From: Isoetes taiwanensis
Taxonomy: Eukaryota > Streptophyta > Lycopodiopsida > Isoetales > Isoetaceae
NCBI GenBank assembly: GCA_021234155.1
Contig: JAJEKV010000017.1
Span: forward strand, 9,925,525 to 9,989,524
Length of the DNA: 64,000 bases
Direction of reading: 5' to 3'
This document shows, one piece after another, positions 34,683-45,693 of the stretch (the stretch's first letter is position 1; the number at the start of each line of letters is the position of its first letter). The notes beneath the pieces are model-generated. The model searched no databases. It was not told where the DNA came from and saw only the letters and a program-made list of their open reading frames with translations. The position numbers and the translations under genes are program-made.

Positions 34683-35574
34683 TTGCATGGAAGACAACAT
34701 CATCAACGTTACTCTGCAGTAACAATTGGTGAGGTTCATAAAGAACCAATGACACTTTCTCACGGGTTGCCCGGCTTTGGTCTAACAGGTGAAGAGAATT
34801 GGCCAGTTTGGTGATGTGGAATAGGTTTCCTGTAACTGTCGGTGAAGCGAGATCAAGGGTAGAGGTTTTGAAGCAAGCTTGCTCTGTAGCATTCCACGTG
34901 TTGTTACTTCAGCTACAGCTATTTCTCTTTCACAATGAAACCATTGTTTATCAATCCATATGATTTTGGATGCTCCATCTCTAGCTTAAATGTAATGCAT
35001 GATTCATCTTCTGGTTCGATTAAGGTTCCAAACCTACAATATAAGTGCATTCTTGTGGCCACTATTTGACTGATCTGCACGACTCAGAAAAAGGCGTGGA
35101 ATAATTCGCATGTTGTGTGCACAAGAATCCGTTTGTTGATTGAAGCTGAAGGCTGGCTGCTATGAACAATCTGGCAGGCCAGGAATATCCAAGAAGTTGG
35201 AAGCAAACAGAGGGCCTAAACTCTAAACTCATTTTGAATCTGCAGCAAAACTTAGAATAGACAAAGGGAAGGAAACAAAGGCGGGTTTTGCAGCATTACA
35301 TTATAGAACCAGGAAACCAATACCTTGTAAAAAAACCATTATGCTAATTGAAGAAACATTAAAAAACAAATACCTTTGTAAGTGTGAGAAAAAAATCCAT
35401 CTCGTGATAACCTCCCGTCAGCAAAAATCCACTCTGGTGACAAGAATCCAAGAGGGCAAGTACACGTGCACACATGGCACATGCATATACATGCGCAGTG
35501 TTCATGCACAAACACATGCAGAGAAAGACAACAACCTTCGGATTGTTTCAGCCAACGAAAATCAACGGCCCATA

Positions 35575-35693
35575 AAGGATGCACTCTAGAAATACTATTT
35601 ATTACACCTCAACGAGTACAACAACGAAGTCATAGAAAAACCGTGTGAAGAAAACGTATAAAAATCTAAAAGTAACCCCCTGTTATTATGCCA
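35575..35693. repeat. Right end of the unclassified insertion family
   Basis: The stretch ending AACCCCCTGTTATTATGC, preceded by AAACGTATAAAAAT and GCACTCTAGA, matches the right ends at 8170-8295 and 58660-58765. Its left end within the LARD-like element was not located. Confidence 0.6.
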
Positions 35694-36989
35694 GATATGT
35701 ACTCCACGTTATAGATGCAACTTTTGTCAGGCCTATTGTGTTGCAATCACAATTACCACTTTTCAAAAGTTTATACCATGCACTCTTGTTCAAGCCTATT
35801 GCACTGCAGCATAATTGCTAATCGACCAAGAGGCATTCACATCTTGTATACCATGTTCAGGTCTATTACCTCGCAATCGTAATTACCAATCTACCATGGG
35901 TATACACATAAAATTCCAATCGTTATTCCATATAAATAAAATCTACTTACAAACTTTTTCCATACACGTACTATATGAAGCAATTTGACATTCCGCATCC
36001 AAGTTTCACATCCATATATCTGGCAGAGTTATTCAGCATCCTTGGCGCCAAGCAATCTGCAAATAAAAGTAAGTATGATTATAGGTAACCTCCAAGACCA
36101 ATAGGCCTTTCGGATCTCCGTAAGCTTAAGGAAGAGTACTTTTGGTAGTTTCTCATTCCAGGCTAGAAGTTGTATGACAATTGACATAGGCTCAAATATT
36201 CAGAATATTCTTTCAGAGTTGGTATGCGAATGTGGTAGGTAGATGGGTAGAATACGTAGTAACAATGCAAAGCTCAATTCAGTTTGATTAGGGGTTCGGC
36301 TATGTCACACATCTCCACAACAAAAAGTTTTTGTCTCCACAACAAAAAGTTCTCGTCTCCACAACAAGCTAGTGCATATCTAGTAAACTTAATTCTCCAG
36401 GTTCTCCCAAATGCCATCCAACTTGTAATTCCATTAAAAACTCTACAATATGTCTTTGTTACTCGATCCGTACTTGTTGCCGTGTACATCTAGCTCCTTT
36501 GCTTTCGGCTCCTAAAGAATTACTTTGGTCTTGTTTACAGCAATTGTCGCCAAGTCCACCTCAGTTCCACTAACTGCTCCAACATAGTTCCACTTAATTA
36601 TGCTATTGTGAACTCTAAAATGATAATTTCCTCTTCATTCCGATGCCATGCTCCAAGGATTTGCCAATTCGTCTACACGTTTGACCCCAGCAGCTCTGCA
36701 CATCGTAAGATCTAGGAGTACTTGCAGCACATGCAAAAGCCCTTGTATTTTTCCACTCCAAAAAATTCTTCATACAATCCCATCTTTATCAAAATACAAA
36801 TATATCTTGGTGCCATTGCATATTCATCTCACCAATCCAAAAGTACTAAATGGCCATGATCATGACCATAATCACTCAGTACTCCTGAATTCTTTGATTC
36901 CTCTCACAGATTAGAGAATCCAATTTCCACCAGTGATCCCATTGCCCATAGTTCCCAAAAGAATCGCAAACCTCTGCTCTGATACCAAT

Positions 36990-37234
36990 TGATACGAGTC
37001 AAGGAGCTTAACAAAACAAAAACTTTTGGCAACAACGATTTAGACAAGGAATGAATTCAAGAACCCTTGTGTTAATAAATCGGCCTAATACAAGAGCAAG
37101 ATTATTAATGATTCAACAACAAGAAATGGATCATCAGATATCCGCCCAACTGGATCCATCAAGTTGACCTTGTTTATCTACTAAAATATTATTTCAAGAC
37201 TATATAAGTATCCTAAATACTATGAGTCGTATCA
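36990..37234 (-). repeat. 5' LTR of the LARD-like element
   Basis: This 245-bp repeat starts TGATACGAGTCA and ends TGAGTCGTATCA, giving short inverted ends. It is followed by the duplication GATAG. The primer-binding site complement (36976-36987) lies just inside. Confidence 0.85.
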
Positions 37235-37499
37235 GATAGTCTATAAAGAATGATGAAACAATGAATGTGAAAATTACTTCCTTACATGGTCACTAAACCT
37301 TGAAATTATTGTTGATATATTCCATCAATTCTCCACTGGCGATGGAGTTTGATGTTCCTGCACCAGATACATTTGTAGTCCTATGCTGAAAATAACAGAA
37401 ACATTTGATAAAACAATAGGGAAACATATATGTACATCAGCCAGCTAGATTTTCTGTTTCTTCTCTTACACTCTAACCACTCTTACATTTATCACCTGA

Positions 37500-37740
37500 G
37501 CTTCTTTCCTAGCACTATATTCCTCTATAATTCATTTAACCACAACATGTTCGGATGGTCCAAAGAACTGCATTTCTGGAAAATATAACAATATCATCAG
37601 CATAGAGTAATAATGTGATCATGTATCCTGCAATCATACTGCATCCACCACCATGTGTTTTTAGCCAGGCCTCCAACTGATCTATGTATATCCCAAAAAG
37701 CATAGGGGAAAGTGGGCAACCACTTACCAAAAAAAAAGAA
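37500..37740 (-). pseudogene. RT fragment of a second LINE family, reverse strand
   Basis: The minus strand (37730-37536) reads GCPLSPMLFGIYIDQLEAWL followed by LLLYADDIVIFS, which is the RT motif pair of LINE reverse transcriptases with an intact YADD. The sequence differs clearly from the LINE at 39329 (IYADDVDLLAH). It is probably the same element as the fragments at 41390-42380, from which it is separated by later insertions. Confidence 0.75.
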
Positions 37741-38670
37741 CCCAGTCCACACTAGTCTAGACAAAGCCAACTAGCATGACATCTGCATAGGTCAATCCCT
37801 GTTGCAGTATTATCTGCCCATATTAGGACTATGTCCATGATGGCATTAACTGTCTCAAAAACTAAGTACATGTTCAGAACATCCATTTAAACCATAGATC
37901 CTTAGATCTTATTATTTCTTTTCCAAGTTTCATATGTAAGCTCATACCATCATGAAAAGAATGTCTCAAACTCAATCACATCTAGACATTTTCATTTTAA
38001 GTCTTAGAACCATTAACACCATATTAGTTTAATATGCAAGTCTGTTTCATTGACTCATTATCAAAGTATTATATGTAATCGATCAAAAGTGGTAACAGAA
38101 TCAGCAGCTATGTAATTAAACATTCCACCATAAATGTATAGAATAAATCAATGTAGTGAATCGGTTAAGATGGTCACAAATATTTTTCATTTATGTAACA
38201 ACTCAAATACATGGTATTTATATGTAAATAGTGAAAATAGAGAGTCATATTTCATATTGTATAATACTAGAACCACATTAAAGTATTAGAACATTCAAAC
38301 CACTATAGATGCATTTTTTCCAATCAGACCTTGAACTTGAACATAAAAAGATGATAAAAAGAGGAGAAATCGGTACCTGCAACCAATCAACACAGCATTA
38401 GCATTAATATGGTAATGAGTGAGGGGTACATTAGGTTTCTCATCTCTTCACTGATCACCTTTTGTAATCTTTTTACTTCAAGTAGCACTGGTAGGAAGAT
38501 TATATAGAAGAAAAGCATCATATAAGGTAATCTTTTCTCATGTATATGCCGATCTTTTCTATGTTTTATTTCCTTATGCTGATAACAATGAAAAAACTAG
38601 AGCCACATTTAATTGTTAAGTTTGGGCCAATATTTATCGTCCTAGTCACTAAACAATGTTAAGCATGCAG
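37741..38670. other. AT-rich, no recognised feature
   Basis: This may include further decayed sequence of the second LINE near 37741-37900. No readable protein motif or repeat structure was found further right. Confidence 0.35.
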
Positions 38671-38677
38671 ATATACA

Positions 38678-39012
38678 CTCAAGTAGCCTGATTATCTTCC
38701 ACTTCATAATCAGGATTGCCTTCTTGTGTCTCTAGAACCACATTTTTGCAGTTGGATCCATTTTGCATGTTCTCATTCATGTTATATCTGTTACTGCCAT
38801 CATATCTGTTAGCTCCAAATATCTGCGCTTGATGCCCTGGTCATTTCACACCACTAAACTTATTATTCTGCATTTTAGTATTCTCAGAGTGATCTAAGCA
38901 GGCCTGAAACTCAATGGCTAACCATTCCTCTTCTAATTGTGATCCACTATCAGAACTATATGGATAGCCATCAGAATTAAATTCTTGATTACATGCATTG
39001 TCAGCCATCCAA
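38678..39012 (-). pseudogene. Unrecognised acidic ORF with one stop
   Basis: A minus-strand ATG at 39012 opens a frame of about 111 codons ending at TGA near 38678, interrupted by a single TGA about 55 codons in. The product is Asn/Ser/Glu-rich: MADNACNQEFNSDGYPYSSD at the start, then a stretch with repeated Asn-Arg-Tyr-(Asp/Asn) units. No family was recognised. The composition and one-stop decay suggest a once-coding exon or a transposon gag-like protein. It lies between fragments of the second LINE, so it may be cargo of an insertion. Confidence 0.35.
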
Positions 39013-39328
39013 TTTTGCCCAACTTTAACTACTTATGATATCCAATGGAAAAGACTCTCCTTTCTTAAATGATAATATGAATTTGTAGAGCCATTATGTA
39101 GTATCCCTAGCCTGTCAAGGTGAAACCATAAAATTTGCACCAAGCCGACTATGAGTGTCATCATCACCTTGTCAGCAGACAGTTCTTGGGCTTAAGTCAT
39201 CTGTCATACATCCTCCAGCCATAAATTTTAATGCTTCATAGCTGGAGTGCAAGCTAGATCAAGGAGTAGCCGGTCGTATTAGAGTAGTATAGGCTGTCAT
39301 TAACTGCCTAATGATAGTCTGCCCTACA

Positions 39329-40950
39329 GGCTGTATGAGAGTTGTTTTGGCAGGATGCAGCCGACGGGCCAAGCATTCACCAGTAGTATCAGGGTCCGGC
39401 AGGGCTGCCCCCTCTCACCAACACTTTTTAGCCTCTACATTGACCAGTTAGAGCCCTGGCTTACTGAGCATGGGGGGATGGCATACAGCTTTTGCACCAG
39501 GTCATCTGCCAGCTCATCTATGCGGACGATGTTGACCTTCTGGCCCACACCCCAGAAGCTATGCAGTCTCATCTGGATGCCCTAGACACATTCTGCCAGG
39601 CTACAGACATGCACGTGAATCTGGCCAAGACCAAGGTGGTTCTCATATCCTCTTCACGCCACCCCACGCGTCCTGCGCTCACATATCGGGGACAGCCTGT
39701 GGAGGTCACGCCCACCTACAAGTACCTAGGGGTGGAGTTCCCCTCCTCGCTCTGTTGGGAGGCATCCATCTGCTTGCGGGTGACAGCAGGCTGGAAAGCG
39801 CTTTATGCCATGCAGAACAACAGTCACCAGGCAGAGCTCTATGATTGGGGCCATCAGTCACATCTGTTTCGGGCGCTGGTCGAGCCTGTCCTTCTGTACG
39901 GGGTCGAGGTTTGGGGCCCGATCGTCTCTTTGGCGACCTGGAATGACTTGGAGCAGGTGCAGAAGGCATTTTTGGCACGGGCACTTGGGGTGAAACCTTC
40001 AGTCCCCTATCAGATTCTGCTGCAGGAAACTGGATTCTTGTCGCTTCAGTGGGCAGCCCTTGATAGACACATCGTCTATTTTCAGAAAGTGGTTAATATG
40101 GGTGATGCTCGGCTCCCGCACCTGGCTTACGCTATGGCAATGGGTCCGCAGCGGCTCAGGGCCTGTTGGAGGGGTAAGAGAGATCAGTGGTTCGCCAGAT
40201 GGAACGTGCAGGAGCACAGATGCGTGCAAGTGGACACAGAGGCCGATCGTGACAGCCTGCGGGAGTACCTGGACGCTTGCTTCCTTGGCAAGCTCTGGGA
40301 CCACGGCGCTCTAGAGCAGGTCAAGACGGCCCATTACAAGAAGCACATCAACCCCGCGTTGGCCCGGGGCCCGCAGCTCTACCTGCGTTCCCAGCTGCCC
40401 CTGAAAAAGCACAGACTCATTGCCTCCATTCGCACAGGTGCCCACCATCTTCGCATCGAGACGGGCAGGTGGATCGGGGAGCCCTGCTAGGACAGGCTCT
40501 GTCAGTGCTGTCAGATGGGGGCCATTGAGGATGAGTCTCGCACTTTCTAGAGTTGCCCAGCATTCAGTCAGATCCGGGCCAGATACGTTCCCTTAGTACG
40601 GCCGGACTTGCCCCTACATTTGCTGATGAACACACCATCAGTGCATGCTCTGGGGTCGTACATTCAGGAGGTACTGGATCTACGAGCCCACCTTTGCCCC
40701 CGCCTGGCTGCCCGCTGACCAGGCACTACGGGTACGGTACATGAGTATATATATTTGTGTGTTTTTGCATTTCGTATATTGGAACAGTTTGTTAGCAGGC
40801 TGATTGCTGCCACGGTTTTTCCCTCGAAAACCCTTCGGGGCGGGGGTTTTTTAATCCGGGTAGTAATCCGCTTGCTGCGCTTTTGTATTGGGTCCCATAG
40901 ACCGATTTGTCTCCGTGGACGATAAAAATACCTTCCTTCCTTCCTTCCTA
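39329..40950 (+). mobile_element. 5'-truncated LINE, youngest copy in window
   Basis: The copy begins within RT (CTGTATGAGAGTTG) and runs to the family 3' end (GGGTCCCATAGACCGATTTGTCTCCGTGGACGATAAAA) with a (CCTT)n tail at 40931-40949. The long open frame and higher GC content than its surroundings indicate a recent insertion. 5' truncation is usual for LINEs. Target duplications were not identified. Confidence 0.9.
39355..40720 (+). pseudogene. LINE ORF2 C-terminal half (RT palm to zinc knuckle)
   Basis: The RT motif VRQGCPLSPTLFSLYIDQL (about 39388-39445) is followed, after one frame change near 39490, by the catalytic box IYADDVDLLAH. The reading frame then stays open to 40488 through the thumb (TPTYKYLGVEFPSSLCW, LYGVEVWGP) and beyond. 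The first stop is a TAG at 40488. A second follows in the zinc-knuckle-like end (RLCQCCQMGAIEDE...SCPAF). With one frameshift and two stops it is close to intact and gives the best consensus for this family. Confidence 0.88.
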
Positions 40951-41389
40951 AAGAATTTTTTGAAAAAGATATGTTATATATTTTTTTGGCCCATTATCAT
41001 GACCATGTTCCTACTATTAACACAGGTTGTATGCATCCATGGGCTAAAGGCCAACTGTACATGAAGGTTCAACTACAGGTTAAAACCAACCATTAATCAT
41101 TATATTAACCATGGAATATGGCCCAATTGACATCCAAATAATGCATATACCTTCTTGTTAGTCCATCCTAGCTGTTGGGCCAGAAATGTATTCCAGTGAG
41201 TATGTCCAAGTCATATGGAGTTAGTAGACAGCTCGTACCATAAGCCATAATATCAAAATATAAGGATGGAAAAAGAAAAAAAAAACCTGCTTCACCCCTA
41301 TGTTGCTCACTATTTCCTCATCACATTCCGTACACAAAGGGAAGGAGAGCAGTACCACTACTTTTTCATATAAAATAGGCATTGCATTT
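40951..41389. other. No recognised gene
   Basis: AT-rich DNA between the young LINE tail and the older reverse-strand LINE fragment. No protein motif was recognised. Confidence 0.35.
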
Positions 41390-42380
41390 TATAGTGCTTG
41401 TGGGACGCTGATATATTCCATATAATCCCATATATTTCTCCATCTCAGCATATCAAATACTTTTGTAAGGTTCACAAAGTAAGCACAAATAGGGATTTTT
41501 TTGTCTTCTTCACAACATCTATTACTGCTCTAATTGTGACTAGGTGATCCACCATGCATTTTTTGGGCCTATAGCCCGCTTGCCCCACATCTCTACAAAG
41601 TGGAAAAAGCTGGTACCTGGTTTTGGTTAACGCGTGGTTCGGGTTCCTCTTCAAATTTCATATAGTCATATTTTCCCATTTCTTCTGCCATTATAACAAT
41701 TTTCCAATTATTGAGGCTAGCTGACATATATATATACGCTCAATGCTATATATATTTTAGTTCTTCCCATATATTCTAGCCATATGTATTGCTTAGATGA
41801 GTCTTTCTTAACCAGCTTTACCACATGCACCAGATGTTTTCAAATGTAACAAGCGAGCTTGCCAAGACCATTCCTCCTCCATCCTTTTTTATTCATACAG
41901 AGTGTAATAATGTAAAACCATTTATTTCTGGAAGCCCCAACTCCCACGATTTGAGAACATCATGTAATAGAGTGATATCGTCAGCCTTTCCATTGACGTT
42001 CCACATACAAAATCTGATGGTCTGACATCCCTAATCTTGTATTGTAACTTTCTCATTTTTTCAACTAACTCTTTTTCCATTTTGTTTAGCATCTTTCATT
42101 TTCTAGATTTCTTGTTTCTGTTGCTGAAATTGTGACGCGATCTTGTCATTATTATTCTCATCTCTAAGAGAAGATCTTTCCTGCATTACTTTCCTTTTGG
42201 TTTTTGCATCCACAAATTTGAACACTACAGAGCGATCCTTCCCATTTTGTTTGCCTACATTGTAAGCCTCCAAAGTTCCATTTGTTGGTACCTTCACTTT
42301 GGATCTCACAAATTCCTCAACTTCTTTAGCGTTCTCATATTCCTTTCCTGGCAGCTCTACTAATGATAAAATCATTCAAC
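41390..42380 (-). pseudogene. 5' part of second LINE family, reverse strand (ORF1, endonuclease start, RT)
   Basis: On the minus strand, 42375-42103 encodes an ORF1-like segment (GTLEAYNVGKQNGKDRSVV, then KRKVMQERSSLRDE), resembling the RNA-binding part of LINE ORF1. Next, 42040-41870 reads WNVNGKADDITLLHDVLKSW, like the start of an endonuclease. Then 41690-41390 reads QAGYRPKKCMVDHLVTIRAV with KSLFVLTL, matching RT palm motifs. The order fits one element read right to left, with its catalytic box at 37600. Frames are broken throughout. Confidence 0.65.
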
Positions 42381-42389
42381 AACTATATA

Positions 42390-43375
42390 GCAATGGTGAG
42401 ATTATCCAATAATCTCTATTTGTGAGATCCTGTAAACTCATCTCACTTCTTATATGTGTTAACTGTTGAAGAATATTTCTTTAAAAAGTGTTATATATAG
42501 TATATTAAAAGCATTTGCGAGTTAAAATTGGTTGTGGTTATCAGTTGGAAACAAAAGACACTGCACAAAGCTCCAATTTAATGCTTTCAAGTGGTGACAT
42601 AGGTAAAAGCACAGCATTATCATTGCGGGTTTTATCCCAAACATTTGGCCAACGTTATTTGGAACAAGTCGTAGTCTAATTCAGAGATCTTCATTATGTA
42701 TGATTATTTGCACAAGGTGGCAACTTACACCACATGGTAATGAAACTTGAATGGCACTTTTTAAAACAACCATAATTTTTATGTTATTTAATAAAAAGCA
42801 GTTATTGGTACCTCAGCTTATTAAGGTTGCCAAAATCATGTGATGAACCTACTCAAAGACAAGGAAAATACGTGAAAAATATGTAAGAAATATGCCAAGG
42901 TAGGCAAAAAATCTGATATATGATCAAGAATCAAGATTACAATGCCTCGAGATAGATGCTTAGAAGGCTCAAGACTGGCATTGAACCGGAATCGTTCAAC
43001 AAGAATGAGGCTCCTTCTTATATATCTAAACCAATGCTTCAGATCGCGCCACTGCAATGGATGAGATCTTGCTAAGTGTTGCACATGCACATAGTTTCTG
43101 GAAAGTTCTATAATCTTTTGGAAGCTGCTGGCATATATGGATGATGCAAGAGAATATTATGAAGGATAATAGATAGCGGAGTTGATAAAGATATACGGCA
43201 TGCAACTAAAAAGTTGCAAGTTCGAACACTGCCTTGCAACTACTCTTTTGCATCCATGTGCCGACTATATTTTTACATAGGAGTATACTCGTATAGTCGA
43301 CACACCATTTCCCTCTTATGACAGTGACAAGTGTACTCGAACTTGGCTTATCCGGGTAATGATGATTGAACTCTT
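42390..43375. other. No recognised gene; possible 3' part of a gypsy relic
   Basis: The stretch directly left of the reverse-strand integrase (43379-44570) should hold the 3' end and LTR of that element, but no paired LTR was found. No coding motif was recognised. Confidence 0.3.
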
Positions 43376-43378
43376 AAT

Positions 43379-44570
43379 CAGATTCTTTGCAGGCTCCCAG
43401 ATTCTATCACTTGGTGAGTAATCCCAATCAACAAGGTAATACAATCGCCAATGAAGAATCTTAGAGACCATAACCTCTCGAATCTCGACTTCTCATGATC
43501 ATCAATTTCCACTGGTGGAGGCAATGAAGGAACACGATCCAGGAAGGGATTAAGTGTGTAGGGCTCCAATATAGAAACATGAAATACTGGATGAAGATGA
43601 ACACCTGGAGGGAGCTTAAGCCGGAAAGCTACATCATTGATCTGAGTCGTGATCCAGTAAGGGCCAAGGCGATGATAGTCCATCTTGTTGCAAGGACGTG
43701 AGGTAGAGAGGTCCCTACGAACATGCCAGACAAGATCATCAACGTGAAATGTAGGAGCTTCCTGGCAATGTAAATCTGCATAATGTCAGTACCATTCCTG
43801 TGCCCCGAGAAAATGATGCTAAAGATCTGATTTAAAAGTCTGGAGTTTTTTAAGTCGAGACTCAACACTAGGATTGGCTAAGTCATATCTAGCAGCACGA
43901 AAGGACCAACAAGAATGTTAGCCAGAGTTTATAAAGAATGGGGTCTGGCTAGTGGAGGCATGTACTGAGTTATTATAGGGAACTTAGCTAATGGAGGCCA
44001 GATGACTCAATCATCTTGTTGATAACTGATAAAACATCTCAAATATTCCTCCATAGTTTGATTAATATGCTCTGCTTGCCCATTACTTTCTCGATGATGA
44101 CCCAAAGTCAACGAATGGTCAATATGTAATAGCTCCAAAAGTCTCTTCCAAGATCCTGTGACGAATTGAGGTGCACAATTATTGACAATAATGTTTGGCA
44201 ACCCGTGGAGTCTGACTACTTCATGAAGAAGGAGATCAGGTGTTCTCTCACTGGTGATAGTGACGTTGCAAGAGATAAAATGAGCCATCTTAGAGGAGTG
44301 ATCAATGAGTATGATGGCATCATGACCCCGAGAGAGTGGCAGTGTCGAAAAATGGATCGGACGGGAGAGATGCCCGAATAGACTCCAACAAGGCTGCGCC
44401 ATGAGACCTCTCAAACAAAGTGGTGGCCATAAGCTGAAACCAATCAGGCCCCAGAATAACGTGTGATTGCTAATCAAATGTGGGATCACCCAACCTAGGC
44501 TGAAGGTAGGAGCATTGAGACAAGGCATAAGGCTTCCTTGGAGAAGTCCAGGATGGAATTTGATCACGAA
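43379..44570 (-). pseudogene. Reverse-strand gypsy integrase and C-terminal domain, broken
   Basis: The minus strand from 44567 encodes an integrase core with SKMAHFISCNVTI, VVRLHGLPNIIVNN and ESNGQAEHINQTMEEYLRCF. One catalytic Asp has become Asn (NN in place of the usual SD), while the Glu remains. Downstream (43683-43378) it reads RLGPYWITTQINDVAFRLKL and HPVFHVSILEPYT, the linker that precedes the chromodomain in chromovirus-type gypsy elements. The chromodomain itself is weakly preserved. Several frameshifts separate the parts. This is a different lineage from the element at 1-13052. Confidence 0.85.
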
Positions 44571-44684
44571 ATCAACACGGTATAATATTTGATTATGCCA
44601 CTGGGCTTAGCGACAGTTGAGCACTCGAGCAGACTGAAAATATTTCAGATTTCGATGATATTTAGTCATTTCCATGTACATACA

Positions 44685-44820
44685 TCAAGAGCGTAGCCAC
44701 GGTACAAAAATACGATGTCTACAGATTTTGGATTGGCCTCTTTCGCACCGTGGCTACGGTGCGAAAACAGCTATTCCATGGCATGCGCATAATACCATTT
44801 CGCGCAGTGGCTACTACGAA
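44685..44820. repeat. Palindrome cluster 1 (~57-bp repeat)
   Basis: About two and a half copies of a ~57-bp repeat whose core is the 26-bp palindrome TTTCGCACCGTGG plus its inverted half (best copy 44741-44766). It lies just upstream of the ORF starting at 44902. See clusters at 46510 and 49465. Confidence 0.85.
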
Positions 44821-44901
44821 CTTTTTTTATTCTAGGTGTTTATGGGATTGGGAGAGACAATACTGGTTATTTGAATTTCATCTTCTCTGTAAAACCCAAT
44901 C

Positions 44902-45504
44902 ATGTCCATGGAAGGCACTAGCTCTGATATCTCACAAAATGAGGCGCTTGACAAGCACCAGAATCTTGACGAGGTCATTACTAGCAGCGCCACAAATCTA
45001 GAGCTCGTGACAGTTCTTCCCTTCACAATCCAACAGATGGACGTCGAAGACCCTATCCTTCCAGAAGGGTTCCAGTAAAAGCTTAGAAATGTCATCCAGG
45101 ATATTAACAACAGCGTGGACGAATTTTTCCAAAACCCGGCAGTGTTTCCTACAAGGGTCTCCTTGCTGAGCTCCGATAAGGTTGTTGGGGAAGGAATTTT
45201 CCGCGAGGCCTCTGTCTGCCACAATATTCCAGTTCTAGACGATTGTATTGTAGTAGCATTCGACACAGCTCTGGATTTAACTGCCAGTCTGCCCTTCCCC
45301 ACCCCTGGCATGAAGACAGTAGAGGAACCCGTGGGGTCATATGTCATGTGGCCGAGACTGATGACATCCATGTCTGGCGTGGAGAAAAGATCCTTCCAAT
45401 TCGTGTGCAATGAGCTGCATTATATGCCGGAAGATCGGGGGGGGGGGGAGGGTGGGGGGGGAGGGGGGACGTCTACTCATGGCCGTGTACTATGGAAGGG
45501 TTGA
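44902..45504 (+). pseudogene. Transposon-type ORF (DUF8039-like domain), one stop
   Basis: The frame opens at ATG 44902 (MSMEGTSSDISQNEALDKHQ), with a second ATG two codons later, and is interrupted by a TAA at 45076-45078. It then stays open to a G-rich tract at 45438-45470, where slippage may have shifted the frame. The C-terminal 100 residues read LLSSDKVVGEGIF, IPVLDDCIVVAFD, and LPFPTPGMKTVEEPVGSYV ending in MWPR. This pattern resembles the DUF8039-type domain common in plant CACTA-transposon proteins. That assignment is from memory of the pattern and is tentative. It sits between palindrome cluster 1 and the histone-like ORF on the same strand. Confidence 0.5.
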
Positions 45505-45693
45505 CCAAGGCCATGGTGCCCAATGGCTGCTGAATCAGATGTCCCCTTTTAAGAAATGGACGCCACCACTGCTTTCTTCACAAATGGTTGTCCCTAATTA
45601 GCTGTAGATCGTTGAGAGGGAGGAAGAGCAGCACGATTAGAGACTTAAGGGAGATCAGCAGGATCTGTAAGTGCATCAGTAGGACCAGCATGA

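Larger units (their letters stand above)
32756..37234 (-). mobile_element. LTR retrotransposon without recognisable pol (LARD-like)
   Basis: The element begins TGATACGAGTCAAGG at 32756 and ends GAGTCGTATCA at 37234. Both sides carry the 5-bp duplication GATAG (32751-32755 and 37235-37239). A minus-strand primer-binding site TGGTATCAGAGC (36987-36976) lies two bases inside the right LTR, so transcription runs right to left. About 4 kb of internal sequence has no readable RT or integrase. It would depend on enzymes from other elements. Internal features include a large hairpin and tandem repeats. Confidence 0.85.

Noticed and set aside
36480-36900. Possible LINE RT remnant on the minus strand (VNKTKVIL)
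   Set aside because: A single short match inside the LARD-like element without neighbouring RT motifs is not enough.
44832-45410. A 192-codon reverse-strand frame
   Set aside because: The plus-strand frame over the same region starts with ATG and shows a plausible domain pattern; the minus-strand translation has none. Choice is moderate, not certain.
45438-45470. G-run suggestive of a G-quadruplex
   Set aside because: It is a low-complexity tract at the end of a decayed ORF and may be an assembly or slippage product; no regulatory context.
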